The position numbers were made by a program, and so were the translations under genes. The notes under the pieces are model-generated. The model saw only the letters and a list, made by a program, of their open reading frames with translations. It did no database searches and had not been told where the DNA came from. A stretch of DNA of 64,000 nt, taken from contig CAZIKB010000016.1 in assembly GCA_964539665.1 (NCBI GenBank), positions 5,863 through 69,862 on the forward strand, written 5' to 3'. This DNA comes from CAZIKB01 sp964539665. Its GTDB lineage: Bacteria > Zhuqueibacterota > Zhuqueibacteria > Oceanimicrobiales > Oceanimicrobiaceae. Every line of letters begins with the position of its first letter. Position 1 is the stretch's first letter. Shown here in pieces: positions 1 to 7,558 of the stretch.

Positions 1-1
1 T

Positions 2-1192
2 ATGGGAAGTCATTTGCTTAAAAAACGATTTTTTAAACGAGAGCAAAATACCGGTAAAATATTGCAGTTTCAAGCCGTTCCATTTTTTGAAAACATAAGT
101 TTGTTGGCCTATCGGAAAAATGAATATCAGGAACCTCCGAAAGATTGGGAGCAACTAGTAAAAGACTGCGAAAAATGGGAAGAAAACCATCCTGTTGACC
201 TCAACAGAAAAAACACAAAAACAGCAAAGACAAATTTGCAGGGGCATACTATCACAGATAAATTTGACCTGTTTTTTGATTTTGTTAAAACTACACCAGA
301 GAACTTTAACTGTCTCTTTTTTGAGATTCTTTTGTCATTGAAACCGCTAATTGATCAAGAAACTGAGATTGAAAGGTCTAATAATAATAATCGAATGTGC
401 GCATTGAAAAATTGGTTCCAAACCAAAGAGGCAGAAAAGGCTGGTCGCTTTTATCGCCGCCTTTGCAGAAGGGCATATCTGTTTGATAAGAATAGGGATC
501 GGGTGCTTCAACCTCCCGCCAAGGATGATCTTAAGAAACCAATTACAGTCAATCCGAATGCCAAAGTTTGGCGCCACTGGTACACTACACTGAATCAAAT
601 GCTGTCTGAGTTTGAAATAGGTGAAAGAGAGGGAATTGGAATTTCTTCGCTGCCAGGCGAAATTTCTATTGCTGGTGAATGGTATTTAGGTGTGCCGGAA
701 TATTCGGCTGCTCCAGATGTTGCCCTGGAAATGATTAAGTTGATGGTTTCTCGAAGCGCCGAATTTAACCGTGTACGAATGGGGATTGGTCTACCTACAA
801 GGAGCAGTTTTTATTCTGATGACAATAATGATTCAAATTTGTCGCATAAAAGTGATATTTCTCCATATTTCTCGTTAGACAGTTATATGGTTGGAAAACT
901 TATCAAGAATGCTTTTAGACGTTCAGTTATGGGTTGCTATCCATATATTTCGAATATCCTTGCTTTCCATCTTATTAAAATTATTGAAATCCCAGAACCA
1001 GATGTTAAAGAAAAGATGGAAAATGAAGAAAAGTATAGGCTAAGAGATGAGATAATTGAAGGAGAGGTGAGAAGAATATTAGACGAGTTGATTGAAAGAA
1101 TTGAATTTGTGCAAGGGAAAAATATCTATGGAGAAAGATATTTAACTCATGATGAAAAGGTTTGTGAACTTTGCAAAAAGAAACAACAATAG
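2..1192 (+). CDS. Hypothetical protein, possibly 5'-truncated
   Basis: I do not recognise this 396-residue protein. It opens at the second base of the window, so the true start may lie upstream and no ribosome-binding site can be judged. It is soluble-looking, with no signal peptide or membrane segment. It is rich in charged residues, and near its C-terminus it has a long Glu/Lys/Arg-rich stretch that is probably helical. It ends in a CxxC pair (CELCKKK) that could be half of a metal site. The gene stands alone: about 570 bases of apparently non-coding DNA follow before the next gene. It could belong to an accessory island whose rest lies to the left. The reading frame is long enough to be a real gene, but function is unknown. 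Confidence 0.6.
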   Translation: MGSHLLKKRFFKREQNTGKILQFQAVPFFENISLLAYRKNEYQEPPKDWEQLVKDCEKWEENHPVDLNRKNTKTAKTNLQGHTITDKFDLFFDFVKTTPENFNCLFFEILLSLKPLIDQETEIERSNNNNRMCALKNWFQTKEAEKAGRFYRRLCRRAYLFDKNRDRVLQPPAKDDLKKPITVNPNAKVWRHWYTTLNQMLSEFEIGEREGIGISSLPGEISIAGEWYLGVPEYSAAPDVALEMIKLMVSRSAEFNRVRMGIGLPTRSSFYSDDNNDSNLSHKSDISPYFSLDSYMVGKLIKNAFRRSVMGCYPYISNILAFHLIKIIEIPEPDVKEKMENEEKYRLRDEIIEGEVRRILDELIERIEFVQGKNIYGERYLTHDEKVCELCKKKQQ

Positions 1193-1765
1193 AATGATCT
1201 TTATATTCTTTAACCCTGCTTATTAATTTCGGCTGAAGTCTGTTTTTTTCAGTGTATTTGATATAAGGCCATCACTTTTTAGTTTCTGATTTATATCTTC
1301 GAGTAAAATTGTTTTATTCACTTTTTTCAGCAACAGCTACAAAAACTCGCAAGCCCTCCATCAAACCTAGAATTCTTTGAATGGAAGAACGAGATTTGTT
1401 CTATCATCCTAATAGAATAAATCGAGATAGACATTATAATACCTGAACATTCTTAAATCACTGGAAAAACAACATGAGAATGATAGTAGCTCAAATCTCA
1501 TTTTTAAATGGAATATATAATTGATTATTATGTATGGAGTAATTAAAATATGTTAGTTTTATTTATTTTTTGACAAAACGAATTCCTTGATTAACGTCGA
1601 CTACGTTTCTAAATTCGATTATAATTGTAAGTTGAATTGTATGGAGATTTTCTATGGGAAAATAATACATCAAAATTGATTTTCTTTAAGTTGATAATTG
1701 CAGATATTAATGTGAAAAGTAATAGTGATAGATTATTCATAATAGAAAATAGTGGAAATCGCATT
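1193..1765. other. Intergenic stretch with no recognisable gene
   Basis: About 570 very AT-rich bases with stops in all frames. An in-frame extension of the following reductase reaches back to 1637, but the extra 43 residues look nothing like an aldo/keto reductase N-terminus and I treat them as untranslated. I see no RNA gene, repeat or convincing promoter here. Confidence 0.5.
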
Positions 1766-2722
1766 ATGCAAAAAGCAAAATTAGGCACAACCGATCTAAA
1801 TTTGACGAAAATTGGCCTGGGCACCTGGGCTATAGGCGGGGGAGGCTGGCAATACAGTTGGGGAGCTCAAGACGATAACAACTCCATCTCCACCATTCAA
1901 AAGGCTTTGGATTCAGGCGTCAATTGGATTGATACTGCACCAGTTTACGGACTGGGGCATTCCGAAGAAATCGTGGGGCAGGCAGTAAAAGACTTAAACC
2001 AAAAACCAATAATTGCAACAAAGTGTAGCCTGGTTTGGGATGACAATAAAAATATATCGTCCAATTTAAAAAAAGAAAATATCCGAAAAGAGGTAGAAGC
2101 CAGTCTGAAACGGTTGCAATTAGAAACCATCGACCTTTACCAGATTCACTGGCCCAATCCGAAAAGTGACATCGAGGAGGGTTGGAGTACTGTGGCCAAT
2201 CTTGTGAAAGAGGGGAAAATACGGTACGCCGGTGTGTCCAATTTCAGTGTGAAGCAGCTTAAACGCATTCAACCGATTCATCCCGTCGCCTCTTTACAAC
2301 CGCCGTACAGCATGTTAGAAAGGAGCATTGAAAAGGAACTGCTACATTATTGCTTGCAAAGCCAGATCGGTGTTATTGTGTACAGTCCGATTCAAAAAGG
2401 CATTCTTACAGACAAATTTACCCGAGAATGGGTGAACGCTTTACCAGGGGATGATCACAGGCTTTATGAAGATTCGCGTTTTCGTGAACCTGAATTGACC
2501 GCTAATCTTAAGTTTGTCGATGCTCTGCGTAAAATTGCCCAAAAACGAAAGATTACGGTTTCGCATCTTGCTATTGCCTGGATTTTGCGTCGTGAGGAAG
2601 TAACGGCTGCTATTGTTGGTGCAAGAAGACCAGCCCAAATCGAAGAGGTTGTGGTTGCAGGTGATTTGAGACTTTCAAATGACGAGCTTGCTGAAATTGA
2701 AAAGCATTACAAAGAAATATGA
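1766..2722 (+). CDS. Aldo/keto reductase
   Basis: A cytosolic NAD(P)H-dependent oxidoreductase of the aldo/keto reductase superfamily, 318 residues with the start chosen here. The protein opens with the family's first strand (LGTTDLNLTKIGLGTWAIGGG). It carries the catalytic set: Asp and Tyr in DTAPVYGLGHSEE, Lys in IIATKC, and His in LYQIHWP. The C-terminal cofactor region VGARRPAQIEE is also present. I chose ATG 1766 because the family signature begins directly after it and a GTGGA element lies just upstream; a longer frame from 1637 adds an atypical tail. It is a single gene, and a promoter for the next unit begins about 35 bases after its stop. The substrate cannot be read from sequence; the look is of the general sugar/aldehyde-reductase branch. 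Confidence 0.88.
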   Translation: MQKAKLGTTDLNLTKIGLGTWAIGGGGWQYSWGAQDDNNSISTIQKALDSGVNWIDTAPVYGLGHSEEIVGQAVKDLNQKPIIATKCSLVWDDNKNISSNLKKENIRKEVEASLKRLQLETIDLYQIHWPNPKSDIEEGWSTVANLVKEGKIRYAGVSNFSVKQLKRIQPIHPVASLQPPYSMLERSIEKELLHYCLQSQIGVIVYSPIQKGILTDKFTREWVNALPGDDHRLYEDSRFREPELTANLKFVDALRKIAQKRKITVSHLAIAWILRREEVTAAIVGARRPAQIEEVVVAGDLRLSNDELAEIEKHYKEI

Positions 2723-2757
2723 TCCTGTAGTATTTCCACGGATGATTAAAATTAATC

Positions 2758-2786
2758 TTGACATTACCAAAAACAATTGTTACATT
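2758..2786 (+). promoter_or_regulatory. Probable sigma70-type promoter ahead of the lysW leader
   Basis: TTGACA at 2758-2763, a 17-base spacer, then TACATT at 2781-2786. The -35 is a perfect consensus and the -10 matches at four of six positions. It sits 35 bases after the reductase stop and would start transcription near 2793, giving a leader of about 310 bases before lysW. Recognised by eye only. Confidence 0.5.
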
Positions 2787-2826
2787 CGCTTCAATTTTCG
2801 GTAATGATTATGAGAGAAATATTTTA

Positions 2827-2949
2827 ATGAGTAATTTGAATCTAAACAAGTATACAAGCTCAATTAATCCGACAAGCATAACGAGGAAATGTGCGTTTTT
2901 TTTCAGGCCGGGCCTCAAGCGTTTGTATATTTGGAAGGGCTTTAAATAA
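2827..2949 (+). CDS. Possible leader peptide (40 aa) upstream of lysW
   Basis: A 40-codon ORF from ATG 2827 inside the leader of the LysW operon. Its second half is basic: Arg20-Lys21, Arg27, Lys31-Arg32, Lys37 and Lys40. Its last codons overlap the segment 2929-2943, which can pair with the left arm of the downstream terminator, so translation could influence that folding. The ribosome-binding site is weak (GAGAG about ten bases upstream) and the peptide resembles no protein I know. It may be chance; the case rests on position and on arginine/lysine codons just before the control element. Confidence 0.3.
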   Translation: MSNLNLNKYTSSINPTSITRKCAFFFRPGLKRLYIWKGFK

Positions 2950-3019
2950 AGCAATTAAAAGAAAAAACTAACAGAATATTCTAAAAAGCCTTTCCAAATA
3001 AAATTTGGAAAGGCTTTTT
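2929..3019 (+). promoter_or_regulatory. Candidate transcription attenuator (antiterminator/terminator pair)
   Basis: Segment 2929-2943 (ATTTGGAAGGGCTTT) is a near copy of 3003-3017 (ATTTGGAAAGGCTTT). Both can pair with 2985-2999 (AAAGCCTTTCCAAAT): the second perfectly, the first with a single G-U wobble. The RNA could therefore form either an early hairpin that disables the terminator or the terminator itself. It lies between a good promoter and lysW and overlaps the end of a small basic ORF. The layout matches classical amino-acid attenuation; that it works so is inference. Confidence 0.4.
2983..3019 (+). terminator. Intrinsic terminator hairpin upstream of lysW
   Basis: A perfect 17-base-pair stem (arms 2983-2999 and 3003-3019) with a 3-base loop, GC in the middle and a run of five T at the end of the right arm. 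It ends 86 bases before lysW. Either it closes the upstream transcription unit or it is the terminator half of an attenuator. Confidence 0.75.
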
Positions 3020-3105
3020 AAGTTTAAAAGCACAATAATGATGTTAATGTTTGTCATAAATTTGTTTGCTAAAATTATTCACTATTAAACAAAGGAGAGC
3101 ACAAA

Positions 3106-3279
3106 ATGAGTAAAGTAGCTGAATGTCCAATTTGTGCAGCGGATGTTGAACAGAATGAAGATACCGTCCAGGGCGAATTGTTAGAATGCCCTGATTGCGG
3201 TACAGAATTAGAAGTCACCGGAATTGTGCCTTTTATAGTCGAAGAAGCGCCACAGGAAGAAGAAGACTGGGGCGAGTAA
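3106..3279 (+). CDS. lysW: LysW amino-group carrier protein
   Basis: A 57-residue acidic carrier protein. In the LysW pathway the gamma-carboxyl of its C-terminal Glu is joined to the amino group of glutamate or aminoadipate, protecting it while the side chain is converted. Visible features are two zinc-ribbon CxxC pairs (CPIC near residue 7 and CPDC near residue 28), a string of acidic residues, and the diagnostic C-terminus EDWGE. AAAGGAG lies about eight bases upstream of the ATG. It is the first gene of the operon and is followed after 34 bases by lysX. With argG and argH downstream its cargo is most likely glutamate on the way to ornithine; lysine synthesis is the alternative. The C-terminal motif makes the identification very firm. 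Confidence 0.95.
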   Translation: MSKVAECPICAADVEQNEDTVQGELLECPDCGTELEVTGIVPFIVEEAPQEEEDWGE

Positions 3280-3313
3280 TCGTGATTTAAATACAGAACT
3301 AAGGAAAGATTAG

Positions 3314-4168
3314 ATGAAAGTTGGATTCTTACATTCGATACTTAGAAAAGATGAAAAATTTCTATTACAGGAATTTAAGTCAAGATTAGATGTAGAGCTG
3401 GTTTTGATTGATGACCGAAAGCTAACCTTCAACCTGGGAAATAATAGTTTCAATTTTCCGGTGGTGTTGGAAAGGTGCATCAATCACTCTCGGGCATTAC
3501 ATGCATTAAAGCTGTTTGAAAGCGCCGGGAAAAAATGTGTAAATTCATATCGTGTGGCAACTATTTGCGGCGATAAACTGCTCACTTCCGATGCTTTATC
3601 GGAAAATAACATTCCTCAGCCGGAAGTCCGAATTGCCTTTACTGAAGAGTCTGCGCTTCATGCAATAGAAGAATTGGATTACCCGGTGGTATTGAAACCG
3701 GCCGTTGGTTCCTGGGGCAGGTTGCTATCAAAAATCAATGACCGGGACGCTGCTGAGTCAATTTTAGAACACAAGACTGTTCTGGGTACCTACCATCACT
3801 CCATTTTTTATATTCAAAAATATGTTCAAAAGAAAGGACGAGATATTCGAAGTTTCGTGGTTGGTGAAAAATGCGTTGCAGCTATTTACCGGACTTCTGA
3901 TCATTGGATTACTAATACGGCCAGAGGCGGCATCGCCAGCAATTGTCCGGTCACTGATGAAATTAGTGAAATATCTGTGCAAGCAGCCAGAGCTGTAGGC
4001 GGCGGGATTGTCGCTGTTGATCTTTTCGAAGCAGATGAAGGAATGCTGGTTAATGAAGTCAATTATACTATGGAGTTTAAAAATAGTATTGAAACTACAG
4101 GAGTAAATATACCTAAATTAATTGTTGATTATGTCATCAATATTGCAAGAGGAGATGTGAATGCGTAA
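3314..4168 (+). CDS. lysX: LysX-type ATP-grasp ligase (LysW-glutamate/aminoadipate ligase), copy 1
   Basis: An ATP-grasp enzyme of 284 residues that ligates the amino group of glutamate or 2-aminoadipate to the C-terminal Glu of LysW. Family features visible are VGFLHS at the N-terminus, a nucleotide-binding segment (YPVVLKPAVGSWGRLLSKI), GRDIRSFVVG, the NTARGG loop, and the metal/ATP-binding NEVNYTMEFKN near residues 245-256. Start ATG 3314 has AAGGAAAG upstream. It follows lysW and overlaps argC/lysY by eight bases, so the genes are translationally coupled. A second, closely similar copy lies on the other side of argC (5271-6113). The two keep the same catalytic segments but differ in the substrate-side loop (NTARGG here, NAARGA there). 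Whether this copy handles glutamate or aminoadipate cannot be told by eye. Confidence 0.93.
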   Translation: MKVGFLHSILRKDEKFLLQEFKSRLDVELVLIDDRKLTFNLGNNSFNFPVVLERCINHSRALHALKLFESAGKKCVNSYRVATICGDKLLTSDALSENNIPQPEVRIAFTEESALHAIEELDYPVVLKPAVGSWGRLLSKINDRDAAESILEHKTVLGTYHHSIFYIQKYVQKKGRDIRSFVVGEKCVAAIYRTSDHWITNTARGGIASNCPVTDEISEISVQAARAVGGGIVAVDLFEADEGMLVNEVNYTMEFKNSIETTGVNIPKLIVDYVINIARGDVNA

Positions 4169-5207
4169 GGTATCGGTTTCCATTGCCGGCGGCTCCGGGT
4201 ATTCTGGTGGAGAGGTTCTTCGACTGCTTTTGTTCCATCCCCAGGTAGAACTCAATCAGATTACGTCAGAAAGATATGCTGGAAAATTTGTCTTTAAAGC
4301 TCATCCCAATTTAAGAAGCATCACCCAATTAAAATTTTGCCAGTTGTCCGAATTGCAAAAATGCGATGTCCTGTTTCTCTGCCTGCCGCATGGGAAGTCA
4401 ATGCAGAACATAGCAGAATATAAAAAAATAGCCGGCAAGATCATTGATCTAAGCGGAGATTTCAGGCTAAAAAACGGCGACGTCTATGAAAAGTGGTATA
4501 AGCGCCCTCACCTGAATCCTGAAATGTTAGGCCAGTTTGTGTACGGTATTCCGGAACTGCACCGAGAGGAGATGCGGAGAGCCAGTTTCGTTTCCAGCGC
4601 TGGCTGTAATGCAACCGTAACCATTCTGGCGCTGTATCCGCTTTTTAAAAACTGCCTGGTTGAATTGGGCAAAACCGTTGTCGAAGTGAAAGGAGGTTCC
4701 AGTGAGGGTGGAAACTCGCCGTCGGAGGCTTCCCACCATCCAGAAAGGAGTGATTGCATCCGCTCATATAAACCTACTCAGCATCGGCATATTGCTGAAA
4801 TGCTGCAGGAGTTGAGCTTTGGCGAAGATATGCAAATGCATTTTTCTGCGACGGCCCTGGATATTGTTAGAGGTGCGCTTACAACGTGTCATGTTTTTTT
4901 GAAAGAAGATTTGCAGGAAAAAGACATCTGGAAAATTTACAGAAATGAATACGGCCATGAACCGTTTATCAGAATTGTTAAGGAAAGAGAAGGCTCATAC
5001 CGCTATCCGGAACCAAAATTACTTAGCGGGACTAATTATTGTGATATCGGATTTCAAAAAGATGATGACTCGAACAGGCTGGTCGTGATAAGCGCAATTG
5101 ACAACTTGATGAAAGGCGCCGCGGGGCAGGCCGTGCAAGCATTCAATATTATGCATGGTTTTGAGGAAACAACTGCGCTGGATTTTCCGGGACTGCATCC
5201 AGTATAG
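4161..5207 (+). CDS. lysY: LysW-acyl-phosphate reductase (ArgC/LysY family)
   Basis: An NADPH-dependent N-acyl-glutamyl-phosphate reductase of 348 residues. In this pathway it reduces the LysW-bound gamma-phosphate to the semialdehyde. The N-terminal Rossmann motif is SIAGGSGYSGGEVLRLLL and the catalytic Cys sits in VSSAGCNATVTILALYPL. His and Gly-rich segments typical of ArgC follow (KGGSSEGGNSPSEASHH and DNLMKGAAGQAVQAFN). The start overlaps the lysX stop, and the second lysX follows after about 60 bases. The family is shared by classical acetylated-arginine synthesis and the LysW route. The LysW assignment rests on the operon: there is no argJ or argA, and lysW leads the cluster. Confidence 0.93.
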   Translation: MRKVSVSIAGGSGYSGGEVLRLLLFHPQVELNQITSERYAGKFVFKAHPNLRSITQLKFCQLSELQKCDVLFLCLPHGKSMQNIAEYKKIAGKIIDLSGDFRLKNGDVYEKWYKRPHLNPEMLGQFVYGIPELHREEMRRASFVSSAGCNATVTILALYPLFKNCLVELGKTVVEVKGGSSEGGNSPSEASHHPERSDCIRSYKPTQHRHIAEMLQELSFGEDMQMHFSATALDIVRGALTTCHVFLKEDLQEKDIWKIYRNEYGHEPFIRIVKEREGSYRYPEPKLLSGTNYCDIGFQKDDDSNRLVVISAIDNLMKGAAGQAVQAFNIMHGFEETTALDFPGLHPV

Positions 5208-5270
5208 AATGTGCCAATTACATTTATTAACCCATTAATTTTAACAGGAGGAAAACTTGGGAAGGATAAA

Positions 5271-6113
5271 TTGAGAGTCGGATTTTTACATTCATTAATC
5301 CGGCAGGATGAAAAGCTGCTAATCAAAGAATTTCAATCTCGAAAAGAAATTGAATTGGTTTTGATTGATGATCGCAAAGTTGCATTTAATATTGATGATA
5401 TGGGATATTCTTTGGATGTTATACTGGAAAGGTGCATCGCTCATCTAAGGGGATTGCATTCATTACAGCTTTTTGAATGTAGTGGTATTAAGTGCATTAA
5501 TTCCTCGCATGTGGCCACAATTTGTGGCGACAAAATTCTCACTTCGTTGGCATTGAAGCAGCATAACGTTCCGCAACCTGAATTAAGGGTGGCTTTTACC
5601 ATGGAGTCCGCATTACAGGCGATGGAAGATATGGGTTATCCGGTTGTTTTAAAACCTGCTGTGGGATCGTGGGGAAGATTGTTGTCTAAAATAAATGACC
5701 AGGATTCAGCAGAGTCTATATTGGCACATAAAACAACGCTTGGTACTCATCATCATTCAATATTTTACATTCAAAAATTTATTGAAAAGAAAGGACGGGA
5801 TATCAGGAGTATTGTTGCAGGAGATGAATGTGTCTCGGCCATTTACAGGACATCAGAGCATTGGATTACCAATGCAGCCAGGGGCGCTGAGGCGGTAAAT
5901 TGTCCGGTTACGGATGATATAAAGGAAATTTCATTGCAGGCTGCTAATGCCGTGGGTGGGGGAATCATTGCTGTTGATCTATTTGAAACAGATGAAGGTT
6001 TATTAGTAAACGAAGTCAATCATACGATGGAATTCAAAAGCAGCTTTGCTGCGACAAATATTGATATACCGAAAATAGTTGTGGATTATGTTATTCACGA
6101 AGGGAGAATGTGA
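5271..6113 (+). CDS. lysX: LysX-type ATP-grasp ligase, copy 2
   Basis: A second LysW ligase of about 280 residues. By eye it is roughly two thirds identical to the first copy along its whole length. The start is chosen as TTG 5271 because the sequence from there (LRVGFLHSLIRQDEK) aligns with the first residues of copy 1, and GAAGGA lies just upstream; an ATG at 5211 would add 20 unrelated residues. The ATP-grasp core is intact (VVLKPAVGSWGRLLSK, GRDIRS, NEVNHTMEFKSS). The clearest change is NAARGAEAVN against NTARGGIASN in copy 1. One copy may serve glutamate (arginine) and the other aminoadipate (lysine), or they may form a mixed oligomer. Duplication within the operon looks old. Confidence 0.88.
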   Translation: MRVGFLHSLIRQDEKLLIKEFQSRKEIELVLIDDRKVAFNIDDMGYSLDVILERCIAHLRGLHSLQLFECSGIKCINSSHVATICGDKILTSLALKQHNVPQPELRVAFTMESALQAMEDMGYPVVLKPAVGSWGRLLSKINDQDSAESILAHKTTLGTHHHSIFYIQKFIEKKGRDIRSIVAGDECVSAIYRTSEHWITNAARGAEAVNCPVTDDIKEISLQAANAVGGGIIAVDLFETDEGLLVNEVNHTMEFKSSFAATNIDIPKIVVDYVIHEGRM

Positions 6114-6125
6114 GGGCGGAGAGAT

Positions 6126-6767
6126 ATGTGCAGGCTTTTATTAGTAAAATCTGAGAAAGAATTTCAAGTCCACCATCATTTAAAGAAATTTGCAGCCATT
6201 GCAAACAACAGTAAGGAATACCAGGGCCATGGCTGGGGCTGTGCTTTTCTGGTCCATGATGATTGGAGGTATTACAAAAACATTCACCCTGTCTGGGAAG
6301 ATGACCTTGCTAAATTTGGAACTGCCACCCAGCTCATTGCGCACGCAAGAAGTGCGTTTAAAGATCGGGACATTTCAATCGATAATAATATGCCTTTTTA
6401 TGATGACAGGTATGTTTTTGTTTTTAACGGTGAGCTGCGTGGAGTCAAAATCAAAGAATCTGGGAGAATTGGCGCAGAGAAAATTTTTAACTACATTAAG
6501 AAATTCGACAAGGGAGATTTTTTACAAACCCTGAAGAAAGCGGTTGGCATAATTGAAAGAAAGACCCGCTACATTCGGGCGATGAACATGATTATTTCTG
6601 ACAAACAAGCTGTTTATGTTGCATCACAGTTTCGTTCAGATCCTGATTATTTCACCATGCATTATAAACAATCAAACGGAGAACTCATTATCTGTTCTGA
6701 AAAATACCCGGATGAAAACAACTGGCAAAAAATTGCAAACTACACAATAAAGGTATTCACACTATGA
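6126..6767 (+). CDS. Class II glutamine amidotransferase-like (EgtC/YafJ-type) Ntn hydrolase in the LysW operon
   Basis: A 213-residue stand-alone class II glutaminase domain. Removal of Met1 would expose Cys2 (MCRLLL) as the nucleophile. Other family motifs are HGWGCAF (residues 35-41), AHARSA (72-77, the substrate-carboxylate Arg), FNGEL (100-104, oxyanion Asn-Gly), an SD pair near 198 and CSEKY near 223 counted along the frame. There is no synthase domain, as in EgtC, which hydrolyses a gamma-glutamyl amide in ergothioneine synthesis. It sits 12 bases after lysX copy 2 and overlaps lysZ by four bases, so it is firmly embedded in the operon. No LysK deacylase is present. Since LysW cargo is held by a gamma-glutamyl amide, this enzyme could release ornithine from LysW. 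That role is inference; an ammonia-supplying role is the alternative. Confidence 0.8.
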   Translation: MCRLLLVKSEKEFQVHHHLKKFAAIANNSKEYQGHGWGCAFLVHDDWRYYKNIHPVWEDDLAKFGTATQLIAHARSAFKDRDISIDNNMPFYDDRYVFVFNGELRGVKIKESGRIGAEKIFNYIKKFDKGDFLQTLKKAVGIIERKTRYIRAMNMIISDKQAVYVASQFRSDPDYFTMHYKQSNGELIICSEKYPDENNWQKIANYTIKVFTL

Positions 6768-7558
6768 TGATCATTAAAATTGGTGGCGGGGTGTCCATTA
6801 ACATCAAAGGAATCATTGCTGATTTGGCAGATTTAAAAGAAAAATATATTATTGTTCACGGTGCGAACGCGGTCAGGGATAAGCTGGCGGAAGACTTGGG
6901 GCAGCCCAAAAAGGTCATCACCTCAGTTTCAGGATACAGCAGCGTGTTCTCCGATGAAATTGCGCTTGACCTGATAATGATGGCTTATGCTGGTCTCAGG
7001 AACAAACGCATAGTAGAACTTTGTCACCAACACGGCATTAGTGCAGTCGGGCTTTCAGGAGTGGACGGTAAGATTGTTCAGGGGCGGCGAAATAAAGGGA
7101 TAAGAGTAAAGGAAAATGACAAGTTAAAAATCGTGCGGGATTTTTCAGGAAAACCCAAACAGGTTAATAAAGAATTGATAGATTTATTATTAAAAAATAA
7201 TTATGTTCCGGTTCTATCTATACCTATAATTGATGAAAACAATTTTGCCATTAATTCAGAAAACGACGATATTGTGAACGTGTTACAATTCACAGTTCAA
7301 GCTGAAAAAATTATTCAGTTGATTGAGGCACCGGGATTTTTAGAAGACAAAAATGATCCTGCTACACTGGTGGCAGAAATTTCACAGGACGAATTAAAAT
7401 TCCGTGAACAGCAGGTTGAAGGCAGGATGAAAAGAAAGATGCTTGCTTTGGTAAAACTGTTTGAAAACGGTGCGAGCCAGGTAATTATAAGCGATGGCAG
7501 AGTTGAACATCCAGTTAAAGATGCATTAAACAGGAAGGAGGGCACGATAATCAAATGA
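6764..7558 (+). CDS. lysZ: LysW-glutamate/aminoadipate kinase (LysZ/ArgB family)
   Basis: An amino-acid kinase of 264 residues that phosphorylates the side-chain carboxyl of the LysW-bound substrate. It begins with the kinase glycine loop (IIKIGGGVSIN), has the IIVHGANAVRDKLAEDLG substrate loop, AVGLSGVDG, and a C-terminal nucleotide segment around GRMKRKMLALVKLFENGASQVII. The HGANAVRD form instead of the HGGG of ArgB is typical of the LysW-carrier branch as I recall it. It starts inside the amidotransferase gene and ends with an ATGA overlap with lysJ. Catalytic residues look intact. Confidence in the family is high; the LysW cargo is inferred from the operon. Confidence 0.92.
   Translation: MMIIKIGGGVSINIKGIIADLADLKEKYIIVHGANAVRDKLAEDLGQPKKVITSVSGYSSVFSDEIALDLIMMAYAGLRNKRIVELCHQHGISAVGLSGVDGKIVQGRRNKGIRVKENDKLKIVRDFSGKPKQVNKELIDLLLKNNYVPVLSIPIIDENNFAINSENDDIVNVLQFTVQAEKIIQLIEAPGFLEDKNDPATLVAEISQDELKFREQQVEGRMKRKMLALVKLFENGASQVIISDGRVEHPVKDALNRKEGTIIK

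Noticed and set aside
1609..1824. Minus-strand ORF of 71 codons opposite the reductase start
   Set aside because: Overlaps the real gene and an AT-rich spacer, has no ribosome-binding site and no protein-like pattern.
2758..2826. N-terminal extension of the small basic ORF back to 2758
   Set aside because: Its TTG start is the -35 element itself and there is no ribosome-binding site. Only the part from ATG 2827 is kept as a low-confidence leader peptide.
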